A stretch of 64,000 bases of DNA from Toxotes chatareus (Eukaryota; Chordata; Actinopteri; Toxotidae). Shown piece by piece: positions 14,098 through 27,800 of the stretch. The notes under the pieces are model-generated. The model saw only the letters and a program-made list of their open reading frames with translations, was not told the DNA's origin and did no database searches. The position numbers and the translations under genes are program-made. The stretch covers positions 2,862,501 to 2,926,500 of the forward strand of contig CM028886.1 of assembly GCA_016801885.1 (NCBI GenBank), in the 5' to 3' direction. Numbering within the stretch: the stretch's first letter is position 1; every line of letters starts with the position of its first letter.

Positions 14098-15115
14098 CTG
14101 CAGAAGACTCCCATGCCCTCCAGCAGGTAACACTGTCCCCCGTTGAAACAGTAGTTGGGCAGCATGTCGCAGGGCGAGCGGCAACTTCCGTTCACCATCT
14201 GGTAGCCCACGCGGCATCCACCCAACCCATCTGATCCGTCCACCGGTGAGGCTGCTGGAGGAGCCGCCACAGGGATGTTTGGTACCGGAGCCCCTGCACC
14301 AGGAAATCCCGCCCCTGGGACGAAGGAGCCAGACCCTGGGCCTCGGGGCCTGGAGCGAGCCGGAGACCCAGCAGACAGTCGGAGGTCTTCGTCGCTCTCA
14401 TAGACGTCAGTTGTGGTGCTGTATGTGTACTCATCAGCAGTGGGAGACACGCCGTCCTCGTAAGGTGTGAGGTAGTCATAGTTGTCAGGCATCGCCCAGG
14501 AGGTGGGGTCGCCACCCTGCAGCTCATGGGCCAGTGATGAAGGGGAGGGCGGGGCCAGGTTCAAGTTTCGCCCACGAGAGGAGGGGTCGAAGAAGTCAAC
14601 ATGGAGGACGTCGGGGTTAGAGGGGTTGGTGGCGGCTGGGGGTGGGGCAGTGGTGGTGAAAAGGTGGTCCAGGTCAAACACAGCTGTGTCCTTGGCGTGG
14701 ATCCAAGGTGGGTCGGTGTGAGGAAGACGCTCCTCCTCCTCATCCTCCTCCTCCTCCTCCTCACCCTCCTCACCCTCCTTGACATCCTGTTTACGAGGGT
14801 TGCTAGGCAACAGAAGCTCCGTCTCAGCCGAATCAGGGCTGAGCTGAGGTGGGGTTGCCACTCCAACTTCCTCCGCCGCAGGAACCACCGATTCATCGAA
14901 CATGCCGCTGCTCTGCTCCTCCTCCTCGCCGGCGCGGGGGATACGGCCCACCCTAGGGGTCACAGTGTTGATTGTGTCTGGACTGGCCGAGTTGCTCGTA
15001 CCAGTTACCGCCACGGCGATCTCATTGGCCTTGACAGGTCCTTCCTCCCCGGTAAGAAGGGAGGTAATGTTGGCTGTGCTGTCCGGCTCAGTGACATTGG
15101 TCCCGACAACATTTC
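14098..15115 (-). CDS. cspg5: CSPG5 exon 2: acidic chondroitin-sulfate ectodomain and first part of EGF module
   Basis: This 1018-nt exon has a TTTGCAG acceptor above 15115 and a GTATGA donor below 14098. It opens with GA, completing the Gly codon begun by the last G of exon 1, and ends with AG completed by exon 3. It encodes about residues 33-372. In order it shows a Ser/Thr-rich start, an acidic EEEEQSSGMFDE patch (about 96-107) that fits a chondroitin sulfate attachment Ser-Gly, a second long Glu/Asp run (about 145-161), a conserved block PDNYDYLTPYEDG, a Pro/Gly/Ala-rich linker with SGSF, and then CRSPC, NYC, GGQC and VFC, the first four cysteines of an EGF-like module. CSPG5 is a brain transmembrane proteoglycan linked to neurite growth and synapses; that role comes from family knowledge. 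Part of the Glu run is encoded by a CTC/TCC repeat and may vary in length. Confidence 0.93.
14729..14772 (-). repeat. Coding trinucleotide repeat for poly-Glu in cspg5
   Basis: On the plus strand, CTCCTCCTC-type triplets are interrupted by ATC and ACC. On the minus strand they encode the Glu/Asp run of the CSPG5 ectodomain. The imperfect triplet repeat sits inside a conserved coding exon. Confidence 0.8.
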
Positions 15116-18100
15116 CTGCAAACACACACGAACAAGGTTTCTTAGAACAGTGACATGAAACAAAGGCCCATGGTCGGAGGCAGACGTGGTCAGTTCATGG
15201 TCAGTGTTTTTAATCCCTAGGCCATCAGGACATCTCTGTACTCAGGTTTGAAAGGCAAATAATAGATTTATAATCCATCTCATACCTACTGGACAGAAGC
15301 ATTATGAGCATTCTGAGTTTTTGTGAGGGTGTAATCATTGTAAAGCTTCACAGACCAATTGTGAGACCCTGAGCACAGGTGCACGAAAACCCCCACTACT
15401 TCCTGAGTGAAGGCAAAAAACCCACAGAGATTTCATCTTCTCAGAAGGAGAACAAAGTCTGGAAAGTGGTGAGTGAACTGCAGTAAATTTAATGAGGTGA
15501 AAATGGTATCACTCTAAAAACAGCACACAGTTTGTATCGATCAGCTCAAGAAAGAAACTTTTAGCCCTCAAATGGGCCTGTTACTGGAGCACAGGGCTTT
15601 TTAAGGGAGATGTCTACAGCTGGAAATCAGCTGGACTAATATTGTCTCATACTGACTCTGAGAGATTACATCAACGATACAGATTAAAAGTGACTCTGGC
15701 CAGAAATACCATTGAAAATGCATAAAACGTTTAAAAAATACTAAAACGTGAGTTTTATGCATTTTAAGAGGAAAGCATGAAAACACAGTTAAAACAATAA
15801 ATAAACATAAACCAAGTAAGACGACTGTCATACGCGGAAAAGAGTTGACAAAAATCCCTGTTAAAATGCAATAAAAGGGTAAAGAAGAAATCCAGTTGAA
15901 TCTGAGATTGAAAAACAGTCGAAAACTGTAGAAAATGTTGTTGTGTGCAACCAGCAGTCGAAGAAAACGCTGACCCCACACAAACCACAGTGGCATCAGA
16001 AAATGCAGCAAACATCACTATGAAAAATTCAACAATCAAGGGGTTGAAAATAACCTGGCTGGGGACAGAGAGGTGAAAACAGCACTGTGGTTTCCTGGCA
16101 GCTCATTCTCAGTAGCAGTAAAGACATTTGAACTAACCTCACTGGTACAAAATGCACGTTCGTGTTCTGATATCTAATCCAAACTCATCCCTGAAAAACT
16201 GGGCCTAAAATCAGATCACAGGAATTAAAAAATGTTTCCTACCCGAGTGGTATCTTGATCAAATAAGAATATTAGAAATGATTGGCTAAAAATAACAATA
16301 AATAATAAATAAATAAATAAAATAAAATACACTGGGCTGTTGGATGCAACAGCTGCTGTTGTTTATATCTAGACTATAAATACAAACACACACATACGAT
16401 CACCAACTGGTTCAGTTCACTCCATCCACACAGCAGTGGTCCACTGCCACACACTGACGTCACAAACTAAAGTCTTTTTTTTATTATGTGATGGACAAAG
16501 GGGGCTCACGGAGTCTGGCATTGAACAGGAGGGGGTGAAACAAATTAAAACGAGACCTGATTGGCCGTATACTTATCCCCTGTTCGATTACTTCATCCGA
16601 GGGCGGCTCATTGAGTCATGTAAAAAGCTGCTTTACGGCCGCTCCCTCCTTTGGATTAAAGGAATAATTCACTAATGTACTTGAACGGCGAGGAGCTGGG
16701 ATTAGGGATTATGTGGTTGGAGAGGAGAGGGATTTGGGAGACTTTGGGGGTGCCCTGCAGTGGAGGGGGGACGCAGACAAGAAGGCAGATCAACAACTGT
16801 AAGAAAGCTGTAAATATGTGATAGTTACACTGAGCAGACTGCTCATCTTACAACAATCTACTGAAAGCAAATCAAACGTGTTAGTTTTTTGTCAATGTCA
16901 ATGTTTTGTCAATGTTTTTTTCTGTGATTTATCTTTTTATTATCAGCAGTTTCCTTGAAGTTACTAAAGTCTGTCTAAACTGCTACAAGTACTGTCCTTG
17001 ATTTTCCTTGATTGACATCACAAATATAAACTTAACTCAGCTGCTAATGATGTAGATGGGACGGATGTGTTAGTCGCTGCTGATCGGTGAGGTGCTAAAT
17101 AACTGCTCCACCTGTACAGAAATCGGCCAATAAGAAGTGAAAACAGAACTGCAGTTCAGCTTGATCATTAAACTAAAACAAATCCACGTAGTAAACAGAT
17201 GAAGGAGCCCTCCTGTGGAACTGCATGACACATTCCTTAATTGCAATCAACACAACACTTATTCTAAAACAGCTCTATGCCTGCACTGTCGACCTGAGAG
17301 CAGCTCCATGTTGGGCAGACGCTTCTGTTTACACTGCTTTGTCAGTTTTAAGAGCTGAGAAGAAGAAAATGCAAATTCCATCTTGATTGCAATGAAGGAA
17401 TACCTAATGCACCAGTATGGCTCTTCGATGTGTTTTCAGACGATAATGGAGCCCATTTTAATCTGTTAGCTGATATAACTTAGATACTCACTGCCGAAAC
17501 AGATGCAGTAAAAAAAAAAAGTGACAGTTATATCACTGATATCATAATATTATTCAGAAGTTGGTGTTTAATATGCACAAGACTAAAAGGTCCTTCTTCA
17601 GGACACACTCATCTGAGAGAATAAAACCATATCTACTTATCTTTCGTAATGAAAAGATAAAATACCACAAGCTTTATCTTTTAATATTCGGTTAGTGCTC
17701 TTATCTACACTCATTAAAAGGGTTCACATCCCATTTATGTGCCTTGTTTAGGACATGAGTACATTCATGTCCCAGTAGTTGGGGGGGTGATCACCGACGT
17801 GCATAAGGAGCTTTGGTTAACAGCCTCCACCAAATGGCATATGTGAGGATATTTGTGAGGATCTTTGCTGACTGAAGTTAAGCTCAGATCGTGACCCTCC
17901 AGAGTTTTAATCTCTAAATGTCTCCTCAACACTCGGCGAGGCTCCATTTACATGACCAGCGGTTTATTACTTATTATGACCTCCACCAAACTTTTATGAC
18001 TTACATGACGTGATGTCTGATACGGAAACAAACGGACAAAAAAAGGCACACACCCTCTGACGGTAACGAGCCACAATAACAAATAACTTCATCACTTAAA

Positions 18101-19084
18101 AACTCCAGCTCCCCGAGAGATCTTCATACAAGCTGCCTCATCTACGAACCATGACGCAGACTGTATCAGCAAACCGGGGCTGTTGCAGTTTGTGTTCAGC
18201 ACCTGAAACTCTGAGGCTTTGGACAGATTTCAAACAACCCTCAGACCCTCAGTCTTTGATTCTGAGGAACTGACATGAAAACCTGATATCTGCCACAGCA
18301 ACATGAGCACAGAAACTCCGGATCCAGCACTGTGGGCTCTGCAATGCTGAAATAAACTACAACATATAGGTGAGGTCTGCATGGGAGATACTGGCTCAGC
18401 TTCTCTGGACTCACTAGAACAACATATGTTGCTGCTGCTACTGCTGCATTTGGCCTTGTGACAGTCTGCGTGTTTCCCTCAGAATCTGTGGTCAGTGTCC
18501 CCCTTGAGAAAGACAATTCACCATCACAGCTCATCGGCGTCCAGCGTTCCAGTAAAGAGGATCATACCGTTGTGAATGCGTGAGCAGGACGTCACGAGTG
18601 CAAAGAAAATCCTTCCTGAATAATAACCAGGAACCAGCAGATACACTAAACCAAAATAAACCGATGCACATGGATCCATGCTTGTTACGGTTGCATCCAC
18701 ACCCTCCTGTCATCGTTAGGTGTGAGGCTGTCACTTTAGCTGCGAGGTGTTTGACAGGTGGAAAGCTTCGGTTTATTGAAGGTGTTGTTTTTTGGCGCTG
18801 CAGCGGCGAGCTGCGTCTTTGAAGCCGGGGTCATTCTGGGGCTAATCCTTCCAGCAGCCCCACAATCCACCGCTGTTTAACACATCAACCAAACAGCCTG
18901 GGATAATGTGCCAACACAACGCTCACACACACAAACGCACAAAAATAGGCTTTACTGTAACTACACAAAAGCATCGTACACACTAAATGCTTGATGCTCA
19001 CCAGGAAATTAGGATTTAAGACGGCAAACGTCCGCCACTCTCTTTCACACATAAAAACAATCGTACTCCCCTTCGTTTGCTTTA

Positions 19085-19116
<32 letters not shown>

Positions 19117-20594
19117 CTGACAGTAGCACACTCATTAAATGGCAGTTTGTCCGTCTGAAAACTGTGTTTGGGTGAATCTCCTGGGAAAACTAGTCAGCCT
19201 TCAACACAACCTCCTCCTCCTCCTCCTCCCCCTGCTGCTGCTGCTGATGCAACAAGCCTGATGAATACAAACTGTGCAGTCTGGAGAACAGACAGTAATG
19301 GCTGCCACACAACCAGACAGATTGACAGCGGGTGATGAGGAGAGATGGTAACGAGGGACGGGGAGAAGTGACACATCACGACAGAGGGAAGAAAGAGGAA
19401 GAACCAGAGAGAAAAATCGAAGGAGGACGAGGAGGATGTGACAAAGTGAGGGATGGAGAGAGATGGTGAAAAAGACAGAGAGAGAGTGACAGAGCGAGGA
19501 GGGGAGGTGCTTTAGGTCTTTGACAGACTTGGACTTTTACTCTCACTCTGCCGGTCTGTCTGTAGCCGAGGGGAAAACACTTTATGGTGATCTGCTATCA
19601 CTGGCCTCAAATCTCATGCTGCTTCAGCCGGGTTGTGTTACAGGATGAAACTCTTCCTAAAGGCAGCTGCTGATGCTTGTGCTGGTTTGTGAACGCTTGC
19701 ATCTGCCAATGTGAGCATCTGTAATTGCATCCCTGCATTTTGCAGATGGACAAATCTGAAATACTGTGATCTGCAGATGTGCTAAGTCAGTGTCAGTGGC
19801 TGGCTCTCTGAATCATCGTTGAGTTTTATCCTGGTCCTTGCATGTTTCATCCTTATATCATATTTTTATTTTACGAGCTACTATGAGATGGTGACACACC
19901 TGCACACAGGGCAGGTCACATGCCCTTTTTAATTTCCAGCTCTAATATGATGCTTCAAACCTATGGTATATTCTCCAAACACCACCAGCAAGAGTGAATC
20001 TGCAAATCTGCCACAGCTCAGAGCACAACCAGAAACACACGAATGAATCTGTCAGACGCAGGAGCTTCAGGGAAGCCTGGAAGAGAGGGACAATATTTAC
20101 AGAGACTGGCGACAAGCGTGATCAAGCCTTTAAACATTGTGCAGAGAAACATCTCCCAGCACTTGTCACCTTATTACCATAAACGCTGAATAATATCGTG
20201 GACGTAATTTTCGCGACACGAGCCTCAGGTTATTGACAAGACAGCCTAGGCCTGGACTTCACCACTGCTTCATTGCTGGCATTTACTTAAAGTCCAAAGA
20301 GCCAAATTTTGAACAAATGAGGGCGTAGCCTGGATGGAACAAGTGAGCAGAAAACTGCCACTGCTGAGGGTGAGTCACCTGTCAATCAAGCAACCCTCCA
20401 ACATCCACACCTTTCACCCGAGAGACTCACATTACAGGAAGTGAAATTCTAAAACTGGACTTTTCGGTCCCTTTAATACAAACTGGGCGTTTTCAAGTCA
20501 CCATCTATCTGTGATCAGAGCAACTACATGTGTATCTGAAGGTTTTTTCACAGCGGCTGCAGCATTAAGCTGTGGCTTGGCTCGAGGGAGGGCA

Positions 20595-20800
20595 ACTATT
20601 TCACGCATCAGCCGTGAAATCTGGTACAGACACGCCGTGGTGGCCAAAGGGTGAATCTTTATGACGTTTCCTTTGTTGCCATCATGAGGCTAACATTTGT
20701 GGTTTTTAGAGAATTGTCTCAACAGCTATTTAATGGATTCCCATGAAATTTGGTACAAATATTCATGTTCCCCCGAAGGTAAGCCGTTCCCCTGACTTTT
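20595..20800 (+). repeat. Two tandem monomers of a teleost dispersed repeat
   Basis: CAACTATTTCACGCATCAGC with TGAAATCTGGTACAGAC is followed by CATCATGAGGCTAACATTTG. A second monomer then starts at TCTCAACAGCTATTTAATGG with ATGAAATTTGGTACAAAT and TTCATGTTCCCC. The shared landmarks show two head-to-tail copies. A related single monomer lies at 29215-29300. Confidence 0.55.
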
Positions 20801-22979
20801 CATCCAGCTCCATCATTGGGTCAAAATCTGATTTGTCCTATACTTTGGTTTATGTCCACATATCAGCGAAACTAATGACACCAAAAGTGACCCCACGTTT
20901 CAAAGCCTGTAATCAGGAGTAAAGAAAAAAAATCTACAAATTACAAACCACTCACTGTCCTGGCATTTCGTGATAAGACACATATGCACTTGACACGTGT
21001 AGATGTACAGGTACACACATTAGAACACACAAAAACTATGTGAACTCAGGCAGTTGCAGGAAAAGCTGCAGAAACCTCAGTGGTGTCAGTCTGCCAGAGT
21101 CCTCACTGTGCATCTCTGGACTGAGCTCCAATTAAGCAGAGATGTCTCCCTTTCACCGCCTCGTTAGCCTAATTGGATTAACGAGGGAGAACCTTCTGAT
21201 GGACAGCTGGTTTAGGAGCAACGCGGCGACTCTGTGACAGCTCGAGAAAGTAAGCTCTGCATCACACCAGTGCACAGCAGCTTCGTTTTCTAGTCGCTCT
21301 GAGACACTGCAGTTATTGTAGAAAATACATAGTCCATGCAGAATGAAATGATGCGTGTCTGTCAATTATTGTTTGATTATTAGTTTTCACAAAATGATTA
21401 AAGGAACCACAAGTCAAGCATAATAAAGTACAAATGCACCAAAGCAGCTTTTGTGTGACCAACATTTCTGTGACTTAATGAGAGAGAACAAGGATGATTT
21501 ACTAATCGGCCGTTGTAAACAGTCCATAATGTTCTAATACGACACATGAGAGCGATCAATGAGCCAATGAGTGACGCACTGAGTCGTGATGTTTGTTGTC
21601 ATGGTGAACAGTTTCAGTAAATATGAGTGCAAATGTAGCTTTTCATCGGAAAATCCAGTTCTGAATCTTCAGATCAGTTTAAAGTGACGAGAAAAAAAGA
21701 GCTAATGTTTTCTATCCCACTGAGGCCCTCGTGTTTTTCAAATTACACCGTACAGAGAGGCTTTAAATAAATTCAAGGTCCCATGTGTCATGAAACTCAA
21801 TCATCAGATAATTCCTAAAAGGCTTGTTTTGGAGAGAGATTACTGCTGGTTATGACCGACACCACAATGTTGGAGAAAAGACAAAAGGACCCAGGAAACG
21901 TAGGACAAGGACAGTAACATGAGCATAGTTTCCTCCTAACTGTAAACCTGTGGGAGGGAGAATAAATTCTCTAAATGAATGAAAGCTGATAACACAGTTA
22001 GTGGGAAAAGAAAGTTTCTGATCTGCCTGGTTTCAGCAACAGGAATTCAGAAGCGACTTGATGTATTCAGTCTTCCCTGGAGCTGAAAACACAGGACATA
22101 AGATCATCTTCATGGTATTATTCTAAGCCAGTTTGGACAAAAAGTCCTTAAAGTTCAGAAAAAAACAAAAACTGAACATCAACAACTCCATGACAACTCA
22201 GCGAACATCCATCTGCTGATGAAAATCTTGTGATGTGACCAAAAGCTCCAGAGCAGCTACTAATTTGACTATGAGACTGTTTCTAATCAGCTGTTTCCAA
22301 ACTGAAGTATGAACTTTGAACCGCAGGTTTAAAAAAGGTCACTTTCTTCGGGTGACTTTTACTTCTGAGGTTCTGCCGACAGTTCAGTTGAACTTTAGTA
22401 TTTAGTACCTGCTGAATTTTATCAGGAACGTATCTTAACTCCACCGGAGTCTTTTAAAGAAGAAAACAGTCTCGGATTCTGTAAAAGACTAAATTACTTT
22501 GGAAATTAGATTTTTTTTGTGTGTGTGTGTGGCACAAAGTGCCAATTAGTACTTTGAAAGTGCAAGCCTCGCTGAACCAACAATGGTCAATGTCTTTTAT
22601 CCAATTAGAGCCACAGACCTGACAGACCAGACATCAGCAGGCAGGGTCGGGGTCGGGTCGAGTCAGGACGAGTCGGTTCAGGGTTTCAGACCCAGTCTGG
22701 GTCCAGGACAGACCAACTGAGACTCAAATGAGACATGGCCAACAGAATAAAGGACACTTTGTTTGTTTCCCTCCCAAATTAGATGAGATAATCAAACAGT
22801 ATTACATAAGGAGTCTCCTCACACTGCATGTCTGTGCTGTGGATTTGTTTATGTTCATGACTTTGAGTGTGTGTTTGTGTGTTGTCTCTCTGCCAGTATA
22901 ACCCACTGGTAATTGGAGTGGTTTCCAGCTCCTCTGGTGAAGGGTGTGGATGGTCATAATGAGAGGAGTTTGGCTTTGG

Positions 22980-22980
<1 letters not shown>

Positions 22981-23023
<43 letters not shown>
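22981..23023. repeat. (TG)n microsatellite
   Basis: About 21 uninterrupted TG units in cspg5 intron 1. Confidence 0.95.
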
Positions 23024-23024
<1 letters not shown>

Positions 23025-24221
23025 AGGCTGATTTGTTTGGGGGTGATGGTGCCTTAAGGCCAAGTGCTGTTAGCCTGTGTTGGCGAGCCGCCGACCCTCA
23101 GGCTTCGCCTTTTGTTTAACCCAGATCAGTTTGTAGAGGGGGAGCCACTAAACCACCCACAGACCCGGGGGACTCTGATTGGCTGTGACAGACTGTAAAG
23201 AGAAACCTGATTGGTTCTGACAGTTAAGGCCCGCCAGCCAGTTTGATGACCCAGACGGGCGAGAGAAGGGGAAAGGTCGGACACTGGCAAACAAACAAAA
23301 GCTTACAGGCTCCTGTAGGAACAATATGTTCAATCTTGTTGTTGGTGAAATCTCCATAAATATGCTTTCATGTCTCTAATTACATAACGTGTGATTTCCC
23401 ACAACGATATAGTCAGTACAAATAACTCTCAGCTCACATTTTCCACACTGAGCCTTTAAACACTCCACTGTTTAAAAACACAACGCCAGCTCTCAAAACC
23501 CAGATTTGACTGAAACTAATTTCCATAGTTTTCCGAGTATTCAAGAAGAATTCGGTGTTCACCCCTGAAAAAAAGTACCTGAAACTGCATTTACGCAGAC
23601 ATGGTGTCTGTGTGGACCCTCGCTGAACCTCACTGGCATCGACATGCGATAAACTTTACGTCACATGCACCCTCGTGGACTGTGTGGACACAGACAATGC
23701 AATAAAAGAATAACATCTACACACTGACTCCAAAACACAAAGTTAACCACAGAGTTAAATAAGCAAGTGTGGTCTGAACGTGTCTCTTCGTCCAGACAAC
23801 TGCTTCAGTCACTCTGAATCCACACACGAGTGCAACACTATGAAAGCCTTCTACGACAGACACAGAGAGAGAGAGTCTGAAAGCTTTTAATCTCACTAAA
23901 TTTAACATATTAGATTTAGTTTGTGTTTCCTTAAATGTTCAAATGTTGTCTGTTTGTGGCAGTTAATCAGCGACTCTTCTGTAAATGTACTTTAATAAAA
24001 GTCCAAGATCACCGCAGTTTTTGGAGAAAGAAAAAAAAATCACCTTCACCATGGCTGGTTCCTGTGTTTTCTGATAGCAGGTGGGGATTCAACACACAGG
24101 AGGGAAAATTTTATTACTGTTTATAAAAATGGCCGCACTGAGCGGAGATGAAGTGAAGGGAGTGAGAACCTCTTTAACTCATTCTCATTGATTTCAGCAT
24201 CAAATACATGAGCCTCAAGAG

Positions 24222-24223
<2 letters not shown>

Positions 24224-24257
<34 letters not shown>
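24224..24257. repeat. (CA)n microsatellite
   Basis: About 17 CA units in cspg5 intron 1. Confidence 0.95.
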
Positions 24258-24259
<2 letters not shown>

Positions 24260-24837
24260 CTCATCTCCTTCCTTGTTCCCACACTCACTCACTCTAATGA
24301 ATAAGACGTGGCTTTTTATCTTTACTCAACGCTGCTCATTAATATCGATATAAAGAGGAAATGCACAGCTCCGCATTCGGCCCTAAATCAAAACCTCCGC
24401 ATCGATCTTCCACCAGCCGCTCTCACTCTCTCCTTCTTTCACTCGTCCTTTTCTCTTTATTGCCCCCTCTGTCTTTCCATCTCTTCACCTCCTCTTCATC
24501 TCCCACATCTTATTTCACTAATTTAATTTTTCATCCCTCCATTTCTTCTCTTTCTACAGGCATTTCTGTCTCCATCTCTCCTGTCTCTCTCTTTTTTTTC
24601 CCTCCTTCCATCACATAAATCCTTTCATTTATGACTCCACAGGTGGTGGGATGGAGGAAGGATGTGTTGCCGTGGAAACGGCCTCAGCCTTGCTAGAGTC
24701 GCTGCGGTGCGACAAGATCTGCATCCGCACGCGTCAAACCCACGATCGAGCACACAGGGACACACACACCTAATAATAATGTGTTTATCTTTGTAGGACT
24801 GTGGTTTTATGAGATTGAAAAATGTGATACTGTGCAA

Positions 24838-24841
<4 letters not shown>

Positions 24842-24878
<37 letters not shown>
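24842..24878. repeat. (TG)n microsatellite
   Basis: About 18 TG units in cspg5 intron 1, followed by interrupted TGTCTGTG units. Confidence 0.95.
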
Positions 24879-24879
<1 letters not shown>

Positions 24880-27800
24880 TGTGTCTGTGTGTAAGTGCAT
24901 GCATACTATATGTGTGCATCCATGCATCTACATTCAAGCAGTTTTTCTCCTCCCTTGTGACCTGATTTAGAGCTATTAAAATTTAAGTGTGTAGGAATCA
25001 TGAATGTGTTTTCCACTCTTACACACACACACACACACAATCTTCCCATTTCCCTAATTAAGTGTTTAGTCTAAGACTGTTCATGTAAATCAAATGAAAT
25101 TTGTCATGTACAACATGCATGTATGTTGCATGCATGTAAGGGTGTTTTTAAAAAGGGTGGAAATTTTCTCTCAATTAACTAATCAGTTACTTTAAAAATA
25201 ACTTGATCTCTAATGATCTTTTTTATTTTAATCTGTTCTGTTCTGTTCCGTCAGCAGCAAAGCACAGAAAACAGCATCACACAAACCAGATAAATCCACT
25301 TGTATAATTATCTGTCCTCCTGCTAAACCTGGTGTGTTGCCATGACAGGTGTGTGTGTGTGCGTTTGTGCATGTGTGTGTGTTCACAGAGGGTAGTGATG
25401 GGTGGACTGAATGCTAATGTGACAGTCTGCAGCAGAACAGGGCTTGGGAGGAACGAGGAGCATGCACAGGCCGACGGTGAGGAGAGGCGAGCTCTGGCAC
25501 GAGCATGAACTCAATGACTCGTTTCAGGAAGGACACACTGTCACACACACACACACACAGTCAGTAGCACCTACACAACACACCAACAAACACATAGATG
25601 GAAAGCAAACTTACTGCAGTACACATTAAGACAGGGAGACAGGTGCAAGCCTACGCACAAACAAAAAGAAATGCTCTTGTTCCATCTTCAGTCTTTTTTC
25701 CACCTTTTGTCTCTAACGCACACACACCGCCTACAAGAACACACACGCACACACACACACAAACATGTAAAATACTGTTCAAGGGCACCCAGAGTTTGAG
25801 AACAACGCCAACTCAGCACTGCCAAAAAAAAAAAACCCACACACACATACTGTATCCTAATTGTTTCGTCTTTGAGCAGGAAGGACACCGTCAGACTGCT
25901 TATGAAAGTTTGTCAGGTTGCCTGACGACCTTCTCCACCTGCAGCACAATCTGGACGACCACCGCCAAGGACAGAGACAACGACATCACAAACAGCTGTC
26001 GCACCTGTGAGTCAGAGCTGCAGCGAAAAAACACACCTGGGCGCTGACATGGAGGAGGAACGCCGGCACAAAGGGACGGTCATGTCTTGGACGACCTTGA
26101 GGGAAATCTGACATTTAAGGTGGCGCCACAAGTGAAATCAGATTTTAATGTTAAAAGGAGAGGCAGTTTCCCTCAAGGAAAGGTCTAAAAAAAAAAAAAA
26201 CTGCATTACAGGGAGCTCTAACACCTGGTTTCTGTTCATTCAGCAGCGTTTGCTCATTTACTCTGTGTTTACGTGCAAACTTATATCCTTTTTGTTGTGC
26301 GTGCATGTTTAAACATCATGTTGTGGTTTTTGGAGTCTAAAGTTGAGACAGTACAATCAGTGTGTTAGTAATAAATAATGAGACGCTAAAATCCCTCACA
26401 CTGCAACCCAGGACAGGAAACAGAAGAAACTGACAAACTGGCAGAGAAGCTCCAAGACACATGAAAACAAGGTAAAGCTCATGACAGGAAATCACATTTC
26501 ATTCTAGGTTTTCTGTTTCAGGCAGTTTTAACTGTGAGTGAAGCTTCTGAGTTTTAGTTACACACTCAAAACTGTGAAAAACAAACCTAATGCTTGCACA
26601 ATTTTCACCTGCAACACGCAACCTGTGTTATTAATTAGTTGCACGAGAACATTTGCACCTCAGAGGATGTTAGAATGAAAACACAGACCCACATACAGAA
26701 CAGTAGGCTATACAAACACACAGTAACACAGAGAGAAACCAGCAGCTGGTTGGGTCAAGCCTGTGGCCACCTACGTATGCTAATGTTGGCCTGCAGGCAG
26801 ATCCAGGTGGGAGGATATTACAAATGAGATTAGGATCACTTAGTTTCCCAACAAACAGATTTATCTGGATGAGAAACCTAATAGCCATCGCTGATCCCAA
26901 TTTAGTGCCGGGAGAAAAGTTTCTGTCCGGACTCGTTCTTCATTTCACATTTAGCATTTCAGCTTTTGGAGGCTGAATCCAAAACAGCTTGTTTAGTCTA
27001 TAAAACGCCAAGAAAAAAAAAAGTTGCTTGTTTAGTTTTGACAAACGGCCAAATAAAAAAATCAAAGGTGATCAATTTACAGTGACATGAAACAGAGAAA
27101 AGCAGAAAATGAATGAACGAGAAGCGGAAACTGGTAAATGTGAGCAAATTTTATGTGATTAAACACTTAAATTAAATGTTTAATTAGTTTACTGTATATT
27201 TACTCGTTTCAGGATTAATCATACGTGACTGGCTCAAGCTACATGGGAGAATATTATTATCTAATCGTACATGATCATCAAAAAAAAAAGTCAGTATTCA
27301 GTCTGCATTATTGCTGGCAGGATATTGTTGTACTCAGATATCACTAAAACACCTCAAAGCCAAACTGATTTCAGCGTTCCAGAAGAATCTAGATTTGTTT
27401 CTAGTTTTCTCTCTGTTAAAGTAGGTTGCTTTGAATCTAACATCACATCACAGAATAACTGTTATCGGACTGAAACCACTGATTCAACCACTGCATCTTT
27501 TCTTTTGCTGTCACTCTGCTAACATGATTGCATGTTGCTGCTAATTACTCCGCTCGCTGGGGCCCTGATGGCCTCAGCCGCCTGACGCGTGTGCATTTGC
27601 AGTGGCTTGATGAAGCGTCACACATCATTCCCGGCGTATCTGCGTGTCCATCACCCACTCTCTCCCGGACGTCAAAAGCATCAAACAGCTAACGTACACA
27701 GAAGAGCCGATGCTTTGCAAAACAACAAATTGCTTTCTCTGCTTTCTGTTGGAACAGAGAGCAATTAATTTGTTCAACATACTACAAATGTTGCTGGAGT

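Noticed and set aside
14601..15158. 185-codon open frame on the plus strand opposite cspg5 exon 2
   Set aside because: It is the antisense shadow of a GC-rich coding exon whose minus-strand frame has splice signals, EGF cysteines and phase agreement with its neighbours.
22779..23063. Open frames across TG/CA microsatellites (His-Thr repeats and similar)
   Set aside because: Dinucleotide repeats are open in several frames by nature, and there is no flanking coding signal.
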